Assembly: GCF_900106665.1 (NCBI RefSeq)
Contig: NZ_FNNA01000008.1
Span: 1-64,000, forward strand
Source: Paracoccus sanguinis
GTDB lineage: Bacteria; Pseudomonadota; Alphaproteobacteria; Rhodobacterales; Rhodobacteraceae
Direction of reading: 5' to 3'
DNA: 64,000 nt
Below, piece by piece: positions 47,568-56,210 of this stretch. The notes under the pieces were generated by a model. The model did no database searches. It had not been told where the DNA came from and saw only the letters and a program-made list of their open reading frames with translations. Positions within the stretch are counted from its first letter, which is position 1. Each line of letters starts with the position of its first letter. The translations under genes were made by a program, and so were the position numbers.

Positions 47568-48187
47568 TGTACACGCCCCCCGCCTTCGACGAGACGCGCC
47601 CCGAGGTGCTGTCGGCGCTGATCGCCGCGCATCCGCTGGCGCTGCTGGTCACGACGGGGGACGACACCGGGCCGACCGCGAACCTCATCCCGATGACCGC
47701 CGAGGGCGGCGTCCTGCGCGCCCATCTGGCCCGCGCCAACCCCCAGCTGGCCGAGCTGCGGGCGGCGCAGGCCGCGGGTCGTCCGGTCCTCGCCGTCTTT
47801 CAGGGGCCGCAGGCCTATGTCTCGCCCGGCTGGTATGCCAGCAAGGCCGAACATGGCCGGGTGGTGCCGACCTGGAACTTCCTCATGGTGCAGGTCCGGG
47901 GCGTGCCGCGGGTGATCGACGAACCCGACTGGCTCGCGGCCCAGGTCACCGATCTGACCGACCGGCTCGAGGCCGAGCGCCCCGACCCGTGGTCGGTCGC
48001 CGACGCGCCCGCCCCCTTCGTCGCGGCGCAGTTGCGCGGGATCGTCGGGCTGGAAGTCCCGATGACCGCGCTGGCCGGCAAGTGGAAGGCCAGCCAGAAC
48101 CGCAGCGCCGCGGACCGCGCGGGGGTGGCGCACGGCCTCGCCCGCGCCGGCCACGCGATGGCCGACCACATCCCCCTGACACCCTGA
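47567..48187 (+). CDS. PaiB-like FMN-binding negative regulator
   Basis: A 206-residue split-barrel protein beginning MYTPPAFDETRPEVLSALIA. Family hallmarks are the opening MYxPxxF, HLARANPQ, QGPQAYVSPGWYASK and VPTWNFLMVQVRG, then GIVGLEVPMTALAGKWKASQNRS near the end. PaiB represses sporulation and protease genes in Bacillus, but in proteobacteria the role is more likely flavin-linked or regulatory of amine metabolism. It is coupled to the amidotransferase gene and precedes the PuuA-like gene, which suggests a polyamine or amine utilisation unit. Confidence 0.88.
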   Translation: MYTPPAFDETRPEVLSALIAAHPLALLVTTGDDTGPTANLIPMTAEGGVLRAHLARANPQLAELRAAQAAGRPVLAVFQGPQAYVSPGWYASKAEHGRVVPTWNFLMVQVRGVPRVIDEPDWLAAQVTDLTDRLEAERPDPWSVADAPAPFVAAQLRGIVGLEVPMTALAGKWKASQNRSAADRAGVAHGLARAGHAMADHIPLTP

Positions 48188-48224
48188 ACCCGATCAAGCC
48201 GGCAGCCCCGGCGGAAAGTCCCCG

Positions 48225-49580
48225 ATGTCAGACTGGCTGACCCGATTGCCCCGCGCCGCACAGACCTATATCGACGGCCGCCGCCTCGATGAGGTCGAGT
48301 GCATCGTCTCGGACATCGCCGGCGTCGCCCGCGGCAAGGCCATGCCCGCGTCCAAGTTCGCGCGACAGGAAAGCTTCTACCTGCCGAACTCGATCTTCCT
48401 GCAGACCATCACCGGGGAATGGGCCGACAACCCCTCGGGCGCCTTCACCGAGCCCGACATGATCCTCGTCCCCGACTTCGAGACAGCGACCGCGGCGCCG
48501 TGGACGGCGGACGTGACGCTGCAGGTGATCCACGACGCCTATGACCAGCAGGGCAACCCGGTGCCGGTGGCGCCCCGCAACGTCCTGCGGCGCGTGGTCC
48601 AGCTTTACGCCGACAAGGGCTGGAAGCCGCTGGTGGCGCCCGAGATGGAGTTCTTCCTCGTCGCCCGCAACATCGACCCGAACCAGCCGATCCAGCCGCC
48701 GATGGGCCGCTCGGGGCGGCGGGCGGCCGCCAAGCAGGCCTATTCGCTGTCGGCGGTGGACGAATACGGCCGGGTGATCGACGACATCTACGACTTCGCC
48801 GAGGCGCAGGGGTTCGAGATCGACGGCATCCTGCAAGAGGGCGGCGCCGGTCAGGTCGAGATCAACCTCGCCCACGGCGACCCGGTCAAGCTGGCCGACG
48901 AGATCTTCTTCTTCAAGCGCCTGATCCGCGAGGCGGCGCTGCGCCACGACTGTTTCGCCACCTTCATGGCCAAGCCCATCGAAGGCGAGCCGGGCAGCGC
49001 CATGCACATCCACCACTCGGTGGTCGAGGCCGAAACGGGCCGGAACATCTTCTCGGACGAGAAGGGCCGCGAGACCCCCGCCTTCCTGCATTTCATCGCC
49101 GGGATGCAGCGTCACCTGCCGGCCGCGGTCGCGCTGCTCGCGCCCTACGTCAACAGCTACCGCCGCTACGTCCCCGACTTCGCGGCGCCGATCAACCTTG
49201 AGTGGGGCCGCGACAACCGCACCACCGGGCTCAGGGTGCCGATCTCGGGCCCCGACGCGCGGCGGGTGGAAAACCGCCTCGCCGGGATGGACTGCAACCC
49301 CTATCTCGGGATCGCGGCGTCGCTCGCCACCGGCTATCTGGGGCTGGTCGAGTCCGACAACCCGCGCGCCGAATGCCTGGGCGACGCCTACATGGGCGAC
49401 GACGAGCTGCCCACGAACCTGGGCGATGCGCTCGACGAGATGGTCGAGAGCGCGCCCATGCGCGAGGTGCTGGGGTCCGAGTTCATGGCCGTCTACGAAT
49501 CGGTCAAGCGCAACGAATACAAGGAGTTCCTGCAGGTCATCAGCCCGTGGGAACGTGAGCACCTGTTGCTGAACGTCTGA
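48225..49580 (+). CDS. puuA: Glutamine synthetase family protein, gamma-glutamylputrescine synthetase-like
   Basis: A 451-residue ligase beginning MSDWLTRLPRAAQTYIDGRR. It has the GS beta-grasp N-domain and the catalytic barrel: VAPEMEFFLVARNID, GAGQVEINLAHGDP, FMAKPIEGEPGSAMHIHHSV and the NLEWGRDNRTTGLRVP arginine loop. The segment order and SGRRAAAKQAYSLSAVDEYG fit the PuuA branch that joins glutamate to putrescine or other amines with ATP. Full length, with an adenylylation loop typical of GSI lacking. The upstream amidotransferase could provide the hydrolase step. Confidence 0.88.
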   Translation: MSDWLTRLPRAAQTYIDGRRLDEVECIVSDIAGVARGKAMPASKFARQESFYLPNSIFLQTITGEWADNPSGAFTEPDMILVPDFETATAAPWTADVTLQVIHDAYDQQGNPVPVAPRNVLRRVVQLYADKGWKPLVAPEMEFFLVARNIDPNQPIQPPMGRSGRRAAAKQAYSLSAVDEYGRVIDDIYDFAEAQGFEIDGILQEGGAGQVEINLAHGDPVKLADEIFFFKRLIREAALRHDCFATFMAKPIEGEPGSAMHIHHSVVEAETGRNIFSDEKGRETPAFLHFIAGMQRHLPAAVALLAPYVNSYRRYVPDFAAPINLEWGRDNRTTGLRVPISGPDARRVENRLAGMDCNPYLGIAASLATGYLGLVESDNPRAECLGDAYMGDDELPTNLGDALDEMVESAPMREVLGSEFMAVYESVKRNEYKEFLQVISPWEREHLLLNV

Positions 49581-49671
49581 CCCGGCGGCGCCGGGCGCGG
49601 CCCGTGCGGGCGGGGTCTTGCGGCGCGGGCCGCGCGGTGGCAAGCCCCGCGGGCAAAGAGGGGTGCCCGCC

Positions 49672-50325
49672 ATGTCCGACCAGAAGCTTGCCATCGTCAC
49701 CGGCGCCTCGCGCGGCCTCGGGGCTGCCCTTGCCGAGCGGCTCGGCGGGCGCGGCCACCACGTCGTCGCCGTCGCCCGCACCACCGGCGCGCTCGAGGAG
49801 CTCGACGACCGCATCCGCGCCCGCGGCGGCGAGGCGACGCTCGCGCCGATGGACGTGGCCAGCCCCGAGGCGATGATCCAGCTGACCCGCGCCGTGCTCG
49901 ACCGCTGGGGCGGCATCGACCTGTGGGTGCACGCGGCGATCCACGCGGCCCCGCTCGCCCCCGCCCCCCATGTCGATCCGAAGGACATGGAGAAATCCAT
50001 CGCCGTCAACCTTGCCGCGACCCACGGGCTGATCGCGCTGTTCGAGCCGCTGCTGCGCGCCCGCGGCGGCACCGCGCTGTTCTTCGAGGACGCCCGCGGC
50101 GGCCAGCCGTTCTTCGGCGCCTACGGCGCCACCAAGGCCGCGCAGATGGCGCTGGCGCGCAGCTGGCAGGCGGAGACCGCGCGGCTCGGCCCGCGCGTGG
50201 TCATCGCCGCGCCCGCGCCGATGCCGACCGGGGTGCGCGCCCGCTTCTACCCCGGCGAGGACCGCGCCGCGCTGACCCCCTGCGGCACCGAGGCCGACCG
50301 CATCCTCGGCGAACTCGGTCTCTGA
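49672..50325 (+). CDS. Short-chain dehydrogenase/reductase
   Basis: A 217-residue Rossmann enzyme from ATG 49672, with AGAGGGG at good distance. The cofactor motif is TGASRGLGAALAERL, followed by MDVAS and the catalytic YGATK (YxxxK). NADP preference is suggested by ARTTGALEEL. The usual NNAG is replaced by VHAAIHAAP, and the catalytic Ser position is not obvious (FFEDARGGQPFFGAYGATK), so activity may be altered. The substrate is unknown. It is the last gene of the rightward run, followed by a repeat/terminator-like motif. Confidence 0.88.
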   Translation: MSDQKLAIVTGASRGLGAALAERLGGRGHHVVAVARTTGALEELDDRIRARGGEATLAPMDVASPEAMIQLTRAVLDRWGGIDLWVHAAIHAAPLAPAPHVDPKDMEKSIAVNLAATHGLIALFEPLLRARGGTALFFEDARGGQPFFGAYGATKAAQMALARSWQAETARLGPRVVIAAPAPMPTGVRARFYPGEDRAALTPCGTEADRILGELGL

Positions 50326-50400
50326 CCCCACCCCCCGCGCGGGGTGGCGGGCTGGGGAGCCTCCGGCGGGGATATTTAAGTCCAGCCCGAGGGGGGGGCG
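50326..50400. repeat. Rhodobacterial intergenic GGGGATATTTAAG motif between convergent genes
   Basis: Between the convergent SDR and M32 genes lies GGGGAGCCTCCGGCGGGG followed by ATATTTAAG. Variants of this sequence are common at gene ends in Rhodobacteraceae and probably act as terminators. A C/G-rich dyad (CCCCGCGCGGGG) lies just before it. Confidence 0.55.
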
Positions 50401-50428
50401 CTGCGTGCCGCCCCCGCCTCGGTGGCGT

Positions 50429-51925
50429 TTACAGGCCGTAGATGGCCCCGAACTTCTCTTCCAGATAGTCGAGCAGCGGCTCGGGGCTGACCGCGGCGCC
50501 GGTCGCCGTCTCGACCAGCTCGCGCGGCGGCAGCAGGCCGCCGTGGCGCTGCAGGTTCTCGCGCAGCCACTCGACCCCTGGCCCCGCCTCGCCCCGGGCC
50601 AGGCTCTCGTCGAGGTCCGGCACCGCCGCCCGCATCGCCTCGTTCAGACAGCCGGCGTAGACGTTCCCCAGCGCATAGGTCGGGAAATAGCCGAAGAGCC
50701 CGACCGACCAGTGCACGTCCTGCAGCATCCCGTTCGCCGGCCGGTCCACCGCCACGCCGAAATCCTTGAGGAAGCGCGCGTTCCACGCCTCGGGCAGGTC
50801 ATCGACCGCCAGCCGCCCCGAGATCAGGTCGCGCTCGAGGTCGAAGCGCATCATGATGTGCAGGTTGTACTGCACCTCGTCGGCCTCGGTGCGGATGTAG
50901 CCCGGCTGGACCCGGTTGACGGTGCGGTAGAACGCATCCGCATCCGCCACCGACAGCCCCCCCATCATGTCCGACATCCGCTGGTAGAGCCAGCCGGTGA
51001 ACGCCCGGCCCCGCCCCATCTGGTTCTCGTAGATGCGCGACTGGCTTTCGTGCACCCCCATCGACACCCCCCGCCCGAGCGGCGTGAAGGCGTGATCTGG
51101 GTCGATCCCCAGCTCGTAGCTCGAATGGCCGACCTCGTGGATGGTCGAGTAGATGCAGTTGAAGGGGTCCGCCTCGACCACCCGGGTCGAGATCCGGCTG
51201 TCCTGCCAGCGCCCCGACGAGAACGGATGCACCGCCATGTCCAGCCGGCCGCGGTTCCAGTCGTAGCCGAAGGCCGTGGCGCAGGCCCGCGCGAGCCTCA
51301 GCTGCATCTCCTGCGGGAACCGCCCCTCGAGCGCCGCGGGCGGGTTTTCGGCCCCCAGCACGTCCTCGCGCAGGCTGACCAGCCGCGGCCGCATCTCGGC
51401 GTAAAGCGCTTCCAGCTCGGCCTGCGTCATGCCCGGTTCGTAGTCGTCCAGCAGCGCGTCATAGGCGTCGCCGCCGCCGAACCCCGCCGCGACCAGCGCC
51501 GCCGCCTCGTCCTGCTTCAGCACCACGATCTGGTCGAGCGTCGGCAGGAAATCCCCCGGCGCGTCATTGGCCCGCGCCTGCGCCCAGATCCCCTGCGCGA
51601 GGCTCGTCAGCCGCGCCATCTCGGTGGCGAGATCGGCCGGGATCGCGCTCGCCCGGGCGAACTCGCGCCCGATCAGTTCGAGGATGCGCGCCTCGCGGTC
51701 GCTCTCGGGGGTGGCGGCGTCCAGCCATTCGCCCAGCCGCGGGTCGGTGCGCCGCTCGTGCAGCACCGCCTCCATCGCCGCCATCTCTTCGGAGCGCTGC
51801 TCGGCGGCGCCGCGCGGCATTACCGTCTCCTGGTCCCAGGCGAGCCGTCCGGCCACCGCCGACAGCGCCTCGGTCTGGCGCTGGAACGCCATCAGCTCGA
51901 CCATCGCAGAGGTGGAGTTGCTCAT
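50429..51925 (-). CDS. Metallocarboxypeptidase of family M32
   Basis: A 498-residue peptidase starting MSNSTSAMVELMAFQRQTEA. The zinc motif HEVGH is in STIHEVGHSSYELGID (about residue 262), with the third ligand Glu expected in GVHESQSRIYENQMGRG. The N-terminal WDQETVMPRGAAEQRSEEMA and C-terminal YALGNVYAGCLNEA blocks match the TaqCP/M32 family. It removes C-terminal residues from peptides in the cytoplasm using zinc or cobalt. Its start overlaps the ctaA stop as ATGA, a coupled pair. Confidence 0.93.
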   Translation of the reverse strand: MSNSTSAMVELMAFQRQTEALSAVAGRLAWDQETVMPRGAAEQRSEEMAAMEAVLHERRTDPRLGEWLDAATPESDREARILELIGREFARASAIPADLATEMARLTSLAQGIWAQARANDAPGDFLPTLDQIVVLKQDEAAALVAAGFGGGDAYDALLDDYEPGMTQAELEALYAEMRPRLVSLREDVLGAENPPAALEGRFPQEMQLRLARACATAFGYDWNRGRLDMAVHPFSSGRWQDSRISTRVVEADPFNCIYSTIHEVGHSSYELGIDPDHAFTPLGRGVSMGVHESQSRIYENQMGRGRAFTGWLYQRMSDMMGGLSVADADAFYRTVNRVQPGYIRTEADEVQYNLHIMMRFDLERDLISGRLAVDDLPEAWNARFLKDFGVAVDRPANGMLQDVHWSVGLFGYFPTYALGNVYAGCLNEAMRAAVPDLDESLARGEAGPGVEWLRENLQRHGGLLPPRELVETATGAAVSPEPLLDYLEEKFGAIYGL

Positions 51926-53067
51926 CGGATGGTCCCCCGGACACTGGTTTCAAATGGATAGCGCGCATGGTGGCGGGCGCGGATGATCAGCACGAACAGC
52001 GCCACCGCACCAAGCTGGTGGGCCAGCGCCTCGGGCAGGGGCGCGCCATGCATGATGGTGACGATGCCCAGCACCACCTGGAACGCCACCGCGGCGAGCA
52101 TCACCGTGAACGCCCCCCGCGTCACCGGATGCGGCGAGCGGCGGGCGCGCAGCCACACCACCACCGCGAAGATCGTCAGCAGATAGGCCACCATCCGGTG
52201 GGTGAATTGCACCGTGGCCGCGTTCTCGAAGACATTGCGCCAGCCGAGCGCGCTGTCCCAGATCGCCGCCGGCACCCACTCGCCGCCCATCTTCGGCCAG
52301 CCGGTGTACTGCCGCCCCGCGTCGATCCCCGCCACCAGCGCCCCGAGCAGGATCTGCACGAAAGCGAGGTGCATGAGCCCGGTGGACATCGAAAACAGCT
52401 TCGGCTCGCCCGCCCGCCGCGCCCGCATCAGCGCCGCCTCGGGCCGCGACAGCTGCAGCACGTACCAAGCGATCAGGCCGAGGATGGCGAAGGCGAGCCC
52501 CAGATGCACCGCCAGCCGGTACGAGGCGACCGAGGTCATCCCCGCCACCAGCCCCGAGCTGACCATCCACCAGCCCACCAGCCCCTGCAGCCCGCCGAGC
52601 GCCCCCAGCGTCAGCAGCCGCGGGGTCCAGCCCGGCGGGATGCGCTTCGTGAGCCAGAACCCGAGGAACCCCAGCGCCCAGACCGCGCCGACTGCGCGCC
52701 CGAGCAGCCGGTGCGCCCACTCCCACCAGTAGATGCGCTTGAACCCGGCGAGGTCCATCGTCGGGTTCTCCTGATGGAACTGCGGGATCTGCTGGTATTT
52801 CTCGAACTCGGCGGTCCAGGCGGCCTCGCCCTGCGGCGGCAGGACGCCGGTCACGGGTTTCCATTCGGTGATCGACAGGCCCGAGCCGGTCAGCCGCGTC
52901 GCGCCGCCGAGGGCGATCATCGCCGCGACCATGACGAAGAGCACCACGAGCCACGCCCGGATGGCGCCGCGCGCGCCCTTGGGGGCGGCGTCGATCATCC
53001 CGCCTTGGGGAAGCTGCGCCGCCGGGGCGAGGTCCGAGACCTCCTGAAAGATCGGGCGCTTGGCCAT
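51922..53067 (-). CDS. ctaA: Heme A synthase (COX15/CtaA)
   Basis: A 381-residue inner-membrane enzyme from ATG 53065-53067 (MAKRPIFQEVSDLAPAAQLP), with eight hydrophobic helices. CtaA motifs present: LGGATRLTGSGLSITEWKPVTGVLPP, EFKRIYWWEWAHRLLGR (heme His), VASYRLAVHLGLAF, VQFTHRMVAYLL and HQLGAVALF. It oxidises the C8 methyl of heme O to give heme A for aa3 cytochrome oxidase. An upstream in-frame start at 53142 is less likely. The length and type 2 form match alphaproteobacterial and mitochondrial COX15. Confidence 0.95.
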   Translation of the reverse strand: MAKRPIFQEVSDLAPAAQLPQGGMIDAAPKGARGAIRAWLVVLFVMVAAMIALGGATRLTGSGLSITEWKPVTGVLPPQGEAAWTAEFEKYQQIPQFHQENPTMDLAGFKRIYWWEWAHRLLGRAVGAVWALGFLGFWLTKRIPPGWTPRLLTLGALGGLQGLVGWWMVSSGLVAGMTSVASYRLAVHLGLAFAILGLIAWYVLQLSRPEAALMRARRAGEPKLFSMSTGLMHLAFVQILLGALVAGIDAGRQYTGWPKMGGEWVPAAIWDSALGWRNVFENAATVQFTHRMVAYLLTIFAVVVWLRARRSPHPVTRGAFTVMLAAVAFQVVLGIVTIMHGAPLPEALAHQLGAVALFVLIIRARHHARYPFETSVRGTIR

Positions 53068-53777
53068 GTCGAGGATGTTCCTGGGCAGGTGTGGGGGGTC
53101 GAATTGCGGGCGCACAGTGGCCTTGGCGGGGGGAAAGGTCAATCGGACGGGGTGAGGGCGGCTGCCGGGGCGGTATGCGAGCGCTGCGGTGCTGAGTGGG
53201 TGCGGGCCGGGGTGGCGCGGCGAGTGACGCCGGGCGGCGCGGGCGGGCGCGCTAGGTGGCGCTTAGTCGGCGCCGCGGCGGCGCATGGCTGGCGCTGGGG
53301 TGGTCAGTGTGCGGGCGGCCTCGCTTAGCGCGTCGTTTGCGTCGGGGTGGCGCGGGCGAGCCGAGGTGGCACGTGCGAAGGTGGCACGGGTGCGGCGCGC
53401 GGGGGTAACGCGGTCGCCGCCGGGCTGGCGGGTGTGCGGGCGGCCCGTGGTGGGCTCCGGGGCGACGCGGGTGCGGGCGGGCTGGGGTAGCGCGCGGTTG
53501 GCGCCGGGGCGGCAATGGAGCCCCGCAGGCTGAAGGGATGGGTGCGCCGGCCAGCACTGACGCCCCTTCCCGACCAAATGCAGCGCCTCCGGCAGACCGA
53601 AGGGTTCGGCTTCTTTCTGGCCCAGATACCCCGGTGACGCTGCGGCCGCATCATCCGGCCGCCTCTCGTCAGCCTCGGCAGCCGGCGCACACGAACCTTG
53701 GGACATTCCGCTTACACCGTGCGGCCCCGGCCACTCGAGCCGAGCCCCGGCTTCCCGTCAGCCGCCCCGCACGGCCC
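53068..53777. other. Gene-free GC-rich intergenic region with strong strand skew
   Basis: About 700 bases between ctaA and the TrmJ-like gene. From about 53150 to 53530 the plus strand is extremely G-rich with short direct repeats such as GGTGGCACG (twice near 53370). The open frames here (for example 53285-53533 plus, 53263-53706 minus) are Arg/Pro/Ala-rich and look spurious. Confidence 0.5.
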
Positions 53778-54545
53778 TCACGCGCCCGGCCCGTCCCCGT
53801 CCCGCCCGCGCCAGGTCAGTTGCCGGATCATCCCGTGGAAGATCTGCACGTCGGCCCGGGTCAGCGGCAGCCGCGACCACAGGTTGCGCAGCGTCAGCCG
53901 CATCGAGGCCGCCTTGTCCTCGGGAAAGAAGAACCGCGCCGCGGTCAGCCGCTCCTCCCAGTGATCGGCCAGCCGCTCGATCTCGAGCCGCGTCGCCGGC
54001 ACCTCGCCCGCCGGGCGCCGCCCCGCCGGCGCAGGCTCGGGCGGCAGCGCCTCGCGGCCCCACTCGTAGCCCATCAGCAGCACCGCCTGCGCGAGGTTGA
54101 GCGAGGGGAACGCGGGGTTCACCGGCACCGTCACGATGGCGCTGGCGCGCGCGATGTCGTCGTTGTCGAGCCCCGCCCGCTCGGGCCCGAAGACCAGCGC
54201 CACCCGCCGCCCTTCGGCGGTCAGCGCCCGCGCCTCGGCCATGGCGGTGGCGGGGGTGTGGACGGGCTTGGTCAGCTCGCGCCCCCGCGCGGTGGTGGCA
54301 TAGGCGGTGTCGACGTCCGCCATCGCCTCGGCGAGCGTCGGGAACACCCGCGCCCGGTCGAGCACCTGCCCCGCCGCGCCCGAGGCCATGGCGACCGCCC
54401 GCGGGTTCGGCCACCCGTCCCGCGGCGCGACGAGCCTGAGGTCGGTCAGGGCAAAGTTCAGCATCGCGCGTGCGGCCGCGCCGATGTTCTCGCCCATCTG
54501 CGGGCGCACGAGGATGACGACGGGTTGAACGGGGCTGATGGACAT
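53778..54545 (-). CDS. TrmJ-family tRNA/rRNA methyltransferase (SpoU fold)
   Basis: A 255-residue SPOUT enzyme from ATG 54543-54545 (MSISPVQPVVILVRPQMGEN). Motif 1 PQMGENIGAAARAMLNF (N and R), motif 2 ALVFGPERAGLDNDDI and motif 3 VNPAFPSLNLAQAVLLMGYE form the knotted SAM site typical of TrmJ, which methylates the 2'-OH of position 32 in tRNA. The C-terminal extension (LEIERLADHWEERL...IFHGMIRQLTWR) also fits TrmJ. The upstream frame to 54686 has no ribosome site and is rejected. Monocistronic. Confidence 0.9.
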   Translation of the reverse strand: MSISPVQPVVILVRPQMGENIGAAARAMLNFALTDLRLVAPRDGWPNPRAVAMASGAAGQVLDRARVFPTLAEAMADVDTAYATTARGRELTKPVHTPATAMAEARALTAEGRRVALVFGPERAGLDNDDIARASAIVTVPVNPAFPSLNLAQAVLLMGYEWGREALPPEPAPAGRRPAGEVPATRLEIERLADHWEERLTAARFFFPEDKAASMRLTLRNLWSRLPLTRADVQIFHGMIRQLTWRGRDGDGPGA

Positions 54546-55412
54546 GGGCGCGCGGTAGCGAAACCGGGACGTGCGGGCAAGGGTGAGCGGCGGGTTCCGA
54601 CGGCCGTTGCGGTTCACTCCGCCCGAAAACTGGCCCCGGTCCAAGGCGCTGCACCCCCTGCTGGCACGCGTCCCCTTCCGCCGCACGTGGCGGGCCAGCG
54701 GCGGCGAGCGTCAGATCGGCGTGTTGGCCGCGGTTCGGCGTAGCACCTCAACGTGGCGGACCCGGCTCCCCGCGGCATCTCGGGGTGGCGCCTCGGCGCG
54801 TGCAACGGCCCCGGGACAGCGACATTCAAAAGGCTCGTCGGCGGTGCAACCTGCGGCGTGCATCACTCACGCCGCGGCTGTCTCGCCCCCGAAAAGCTCC
54901 CACCTGACCGCCCCTCCGCGCGGCCCACAGCAGAGCAACAGGGATCAGCGCGCGTCTCCCGGGGCGGCCCCCTCGTCGCCCCGCGAGATGCCTGCAAGCT
55001 AATCGCCGAAGAGGCCCACACTGCAGTTGTGCCCGAGTCCGACGGAGGCAGGCGGGTCATCGTCCGCATTCGCGCGACACGCCCCCGCGTGGCTAGGAAG
55101 TCTCGTCGTCACGGCGGAGCTTGGCGGGACTGAAGCGCCAAATCGTTCGCATGAACTGTGCATGAACATCACATGAACGATCAGGAACTCTGAACGGATC
55201 GTGCATAACGTATTTCTACAATATACAATCTACTCAAATGCCAATTAATGAAACCTAACCCATTTCGAGAGTTGCGCACCGCCCCGTTGCCCGCTCGCCC
55301 GCCTCCACCGAACGTTGCGCGTGCCCCGTCGTCCCCGCCCCAACCAACCGGCCCTTCCCCCGCCCGCCACGCTGCGCTATCCCCCGTCCCCAGCCCGACA
55401 GGAGAGCCGCAG
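54546..55412. other. Gene-free region upstream of the ThiE-like gene
   Basis: About 870 bases without a convincing gene. The left 600 bases are GC-rich with only Arg/Ala-rich frames. From about 55140 to 55255 the sequence turns AT-rich and holds the phased CATGAAC repeat and promoter-like TATA stretches (TACAATATACAATC). A regulatory region or a decayed gene is possible. Confidence 0.5.
55150..55178. repeat. Three CATGAAC repeats phased at 11 bp inside an inverted repeat
   Basis: CATGAAC occurs at 55150-55156, 55161-55167 and 55172-55178, exactly 11 bases apart, i.e. on one face of the helix. The flanks add ATCGTTC before and GAACGAT at the end of the third copy. It looks like a cooperative transcription-factor site. 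Confidence 0.55.
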
Positions 55413-56021
55413 ATGACCGAGGACGCCCCGCAGCTTTACCTCATCGCCCCGGCCCGCCTGCCGGCCTCGGAACTCGCGCCCCGCCTCACCGCGGTGCTCG
55501 ACGCACACCCCGTCGCCTGCCTGCGCCTCTCGGGCGCCGGCGACGAGGCCGAGCTCGCCCGCATCGCCGACCTTGCCCGCGAGATCGCCCACGCCCGCGA
55601 CGTCGCCGTGGTGATCGAGGATCACGTCGCTCTCGCCGCCCGCCACGGGCTCGACGGAGTGCACCTGACCCAGGGCGCGCGCGGCGTCCGCCACGCCCGC
55701 AAGGAACTCGGCGCCGATGCCATCGTCGGCGCCTTCTGCGGCGCCTCGCGGCACGAGGGGATGAACGCCGGCGAGGCGGGGGCGGATTACGTCAGCTTCG
55801 GCCCCCTCGGCCCGACCGCGCTGGGCCCGGGAACCCCGGTGGATCTCGAACTTCTCCAGTGGTGGTCCGAGGTGATCGAGGTGCCCGTCGTGGCGGAAGG
55901 CGCCCTCGACGCGGCCCTGATCCGCGCCGTCTGGCCGGTCGCGGACTTCATCGCCCTGGGGCCGGAAATCTGGCAGGCGCCCGACCCGGCCGAGGCGCTG
56001 AGCGCGCTCTGGCCCGTCTGA
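55413..56021 (+). CDS. Thiamine phosphate synthase-like protein
   Basis: A 202-residue TIM-barrel protein from ATG 55413, behind AGGAGAGC. It begins MTEDAPQLYLIAPARLPASE and carries ThiE/TenI-like segments: CLRLSGAGDEAELARIADL, VAVVIEDHVALAARHGLDGVHL, VGAFCGASRHEGMNAGEAGADYVSFGPLGPT and VPVVAEGALDAALIRAVW. Canonical ThiE signatures such as GxGPxFxTxTK and the IGG loop are changed here, so the enzyme may be a divergent ThiE or a TenI-type paralogue. The frame upstream to 55248 is Pro-rich and not coding. Confidence 0.8.
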   Translation: MTEDAPQLYLIAPARLPASELAPRLTAVLDAHPVACLRLSGAGDEAELARIADLAREIAHARDVAVVIEDHVALAARHGLDGVHLTQGARGVRHARKELGADAIVGAFCGASRHEGMNAGEAGADYVSFGPLGPTALGPGTPVDLELLQWWSEVIEVPVVAEGALDAALIRAVWPVADFIALGPEIWQAPDPAEALSALWPV

Positions 56022-56210
56022 ACCGGGGCCGCGGCGCTAGCAGCTATCCGCGGCTGACGCGCTTAACCTGATCTTCACCCGCCCCGTGCCAGCCTGCACG
56101 GATGCTGTGGCTTCTGACCCTTCTGCTGATTCCCTGCGCCTGCGCGGCGGCATGGCGCGCGCACCAGCCAGCCCCTTGCCCGGCGCGGATGCGCGGCGTA
56201 ACAGCGGCCC

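Noticed and set aside
53263-53706. Possible genes in the G-rich region after ctaA
   Set aside because: Only Ala/Arg/Pro-rich frames on both strands without start signals.
54753-55133. 126-codon plus-strand frame
   Set aside because: No ribosome site, no domain, unusual composition.
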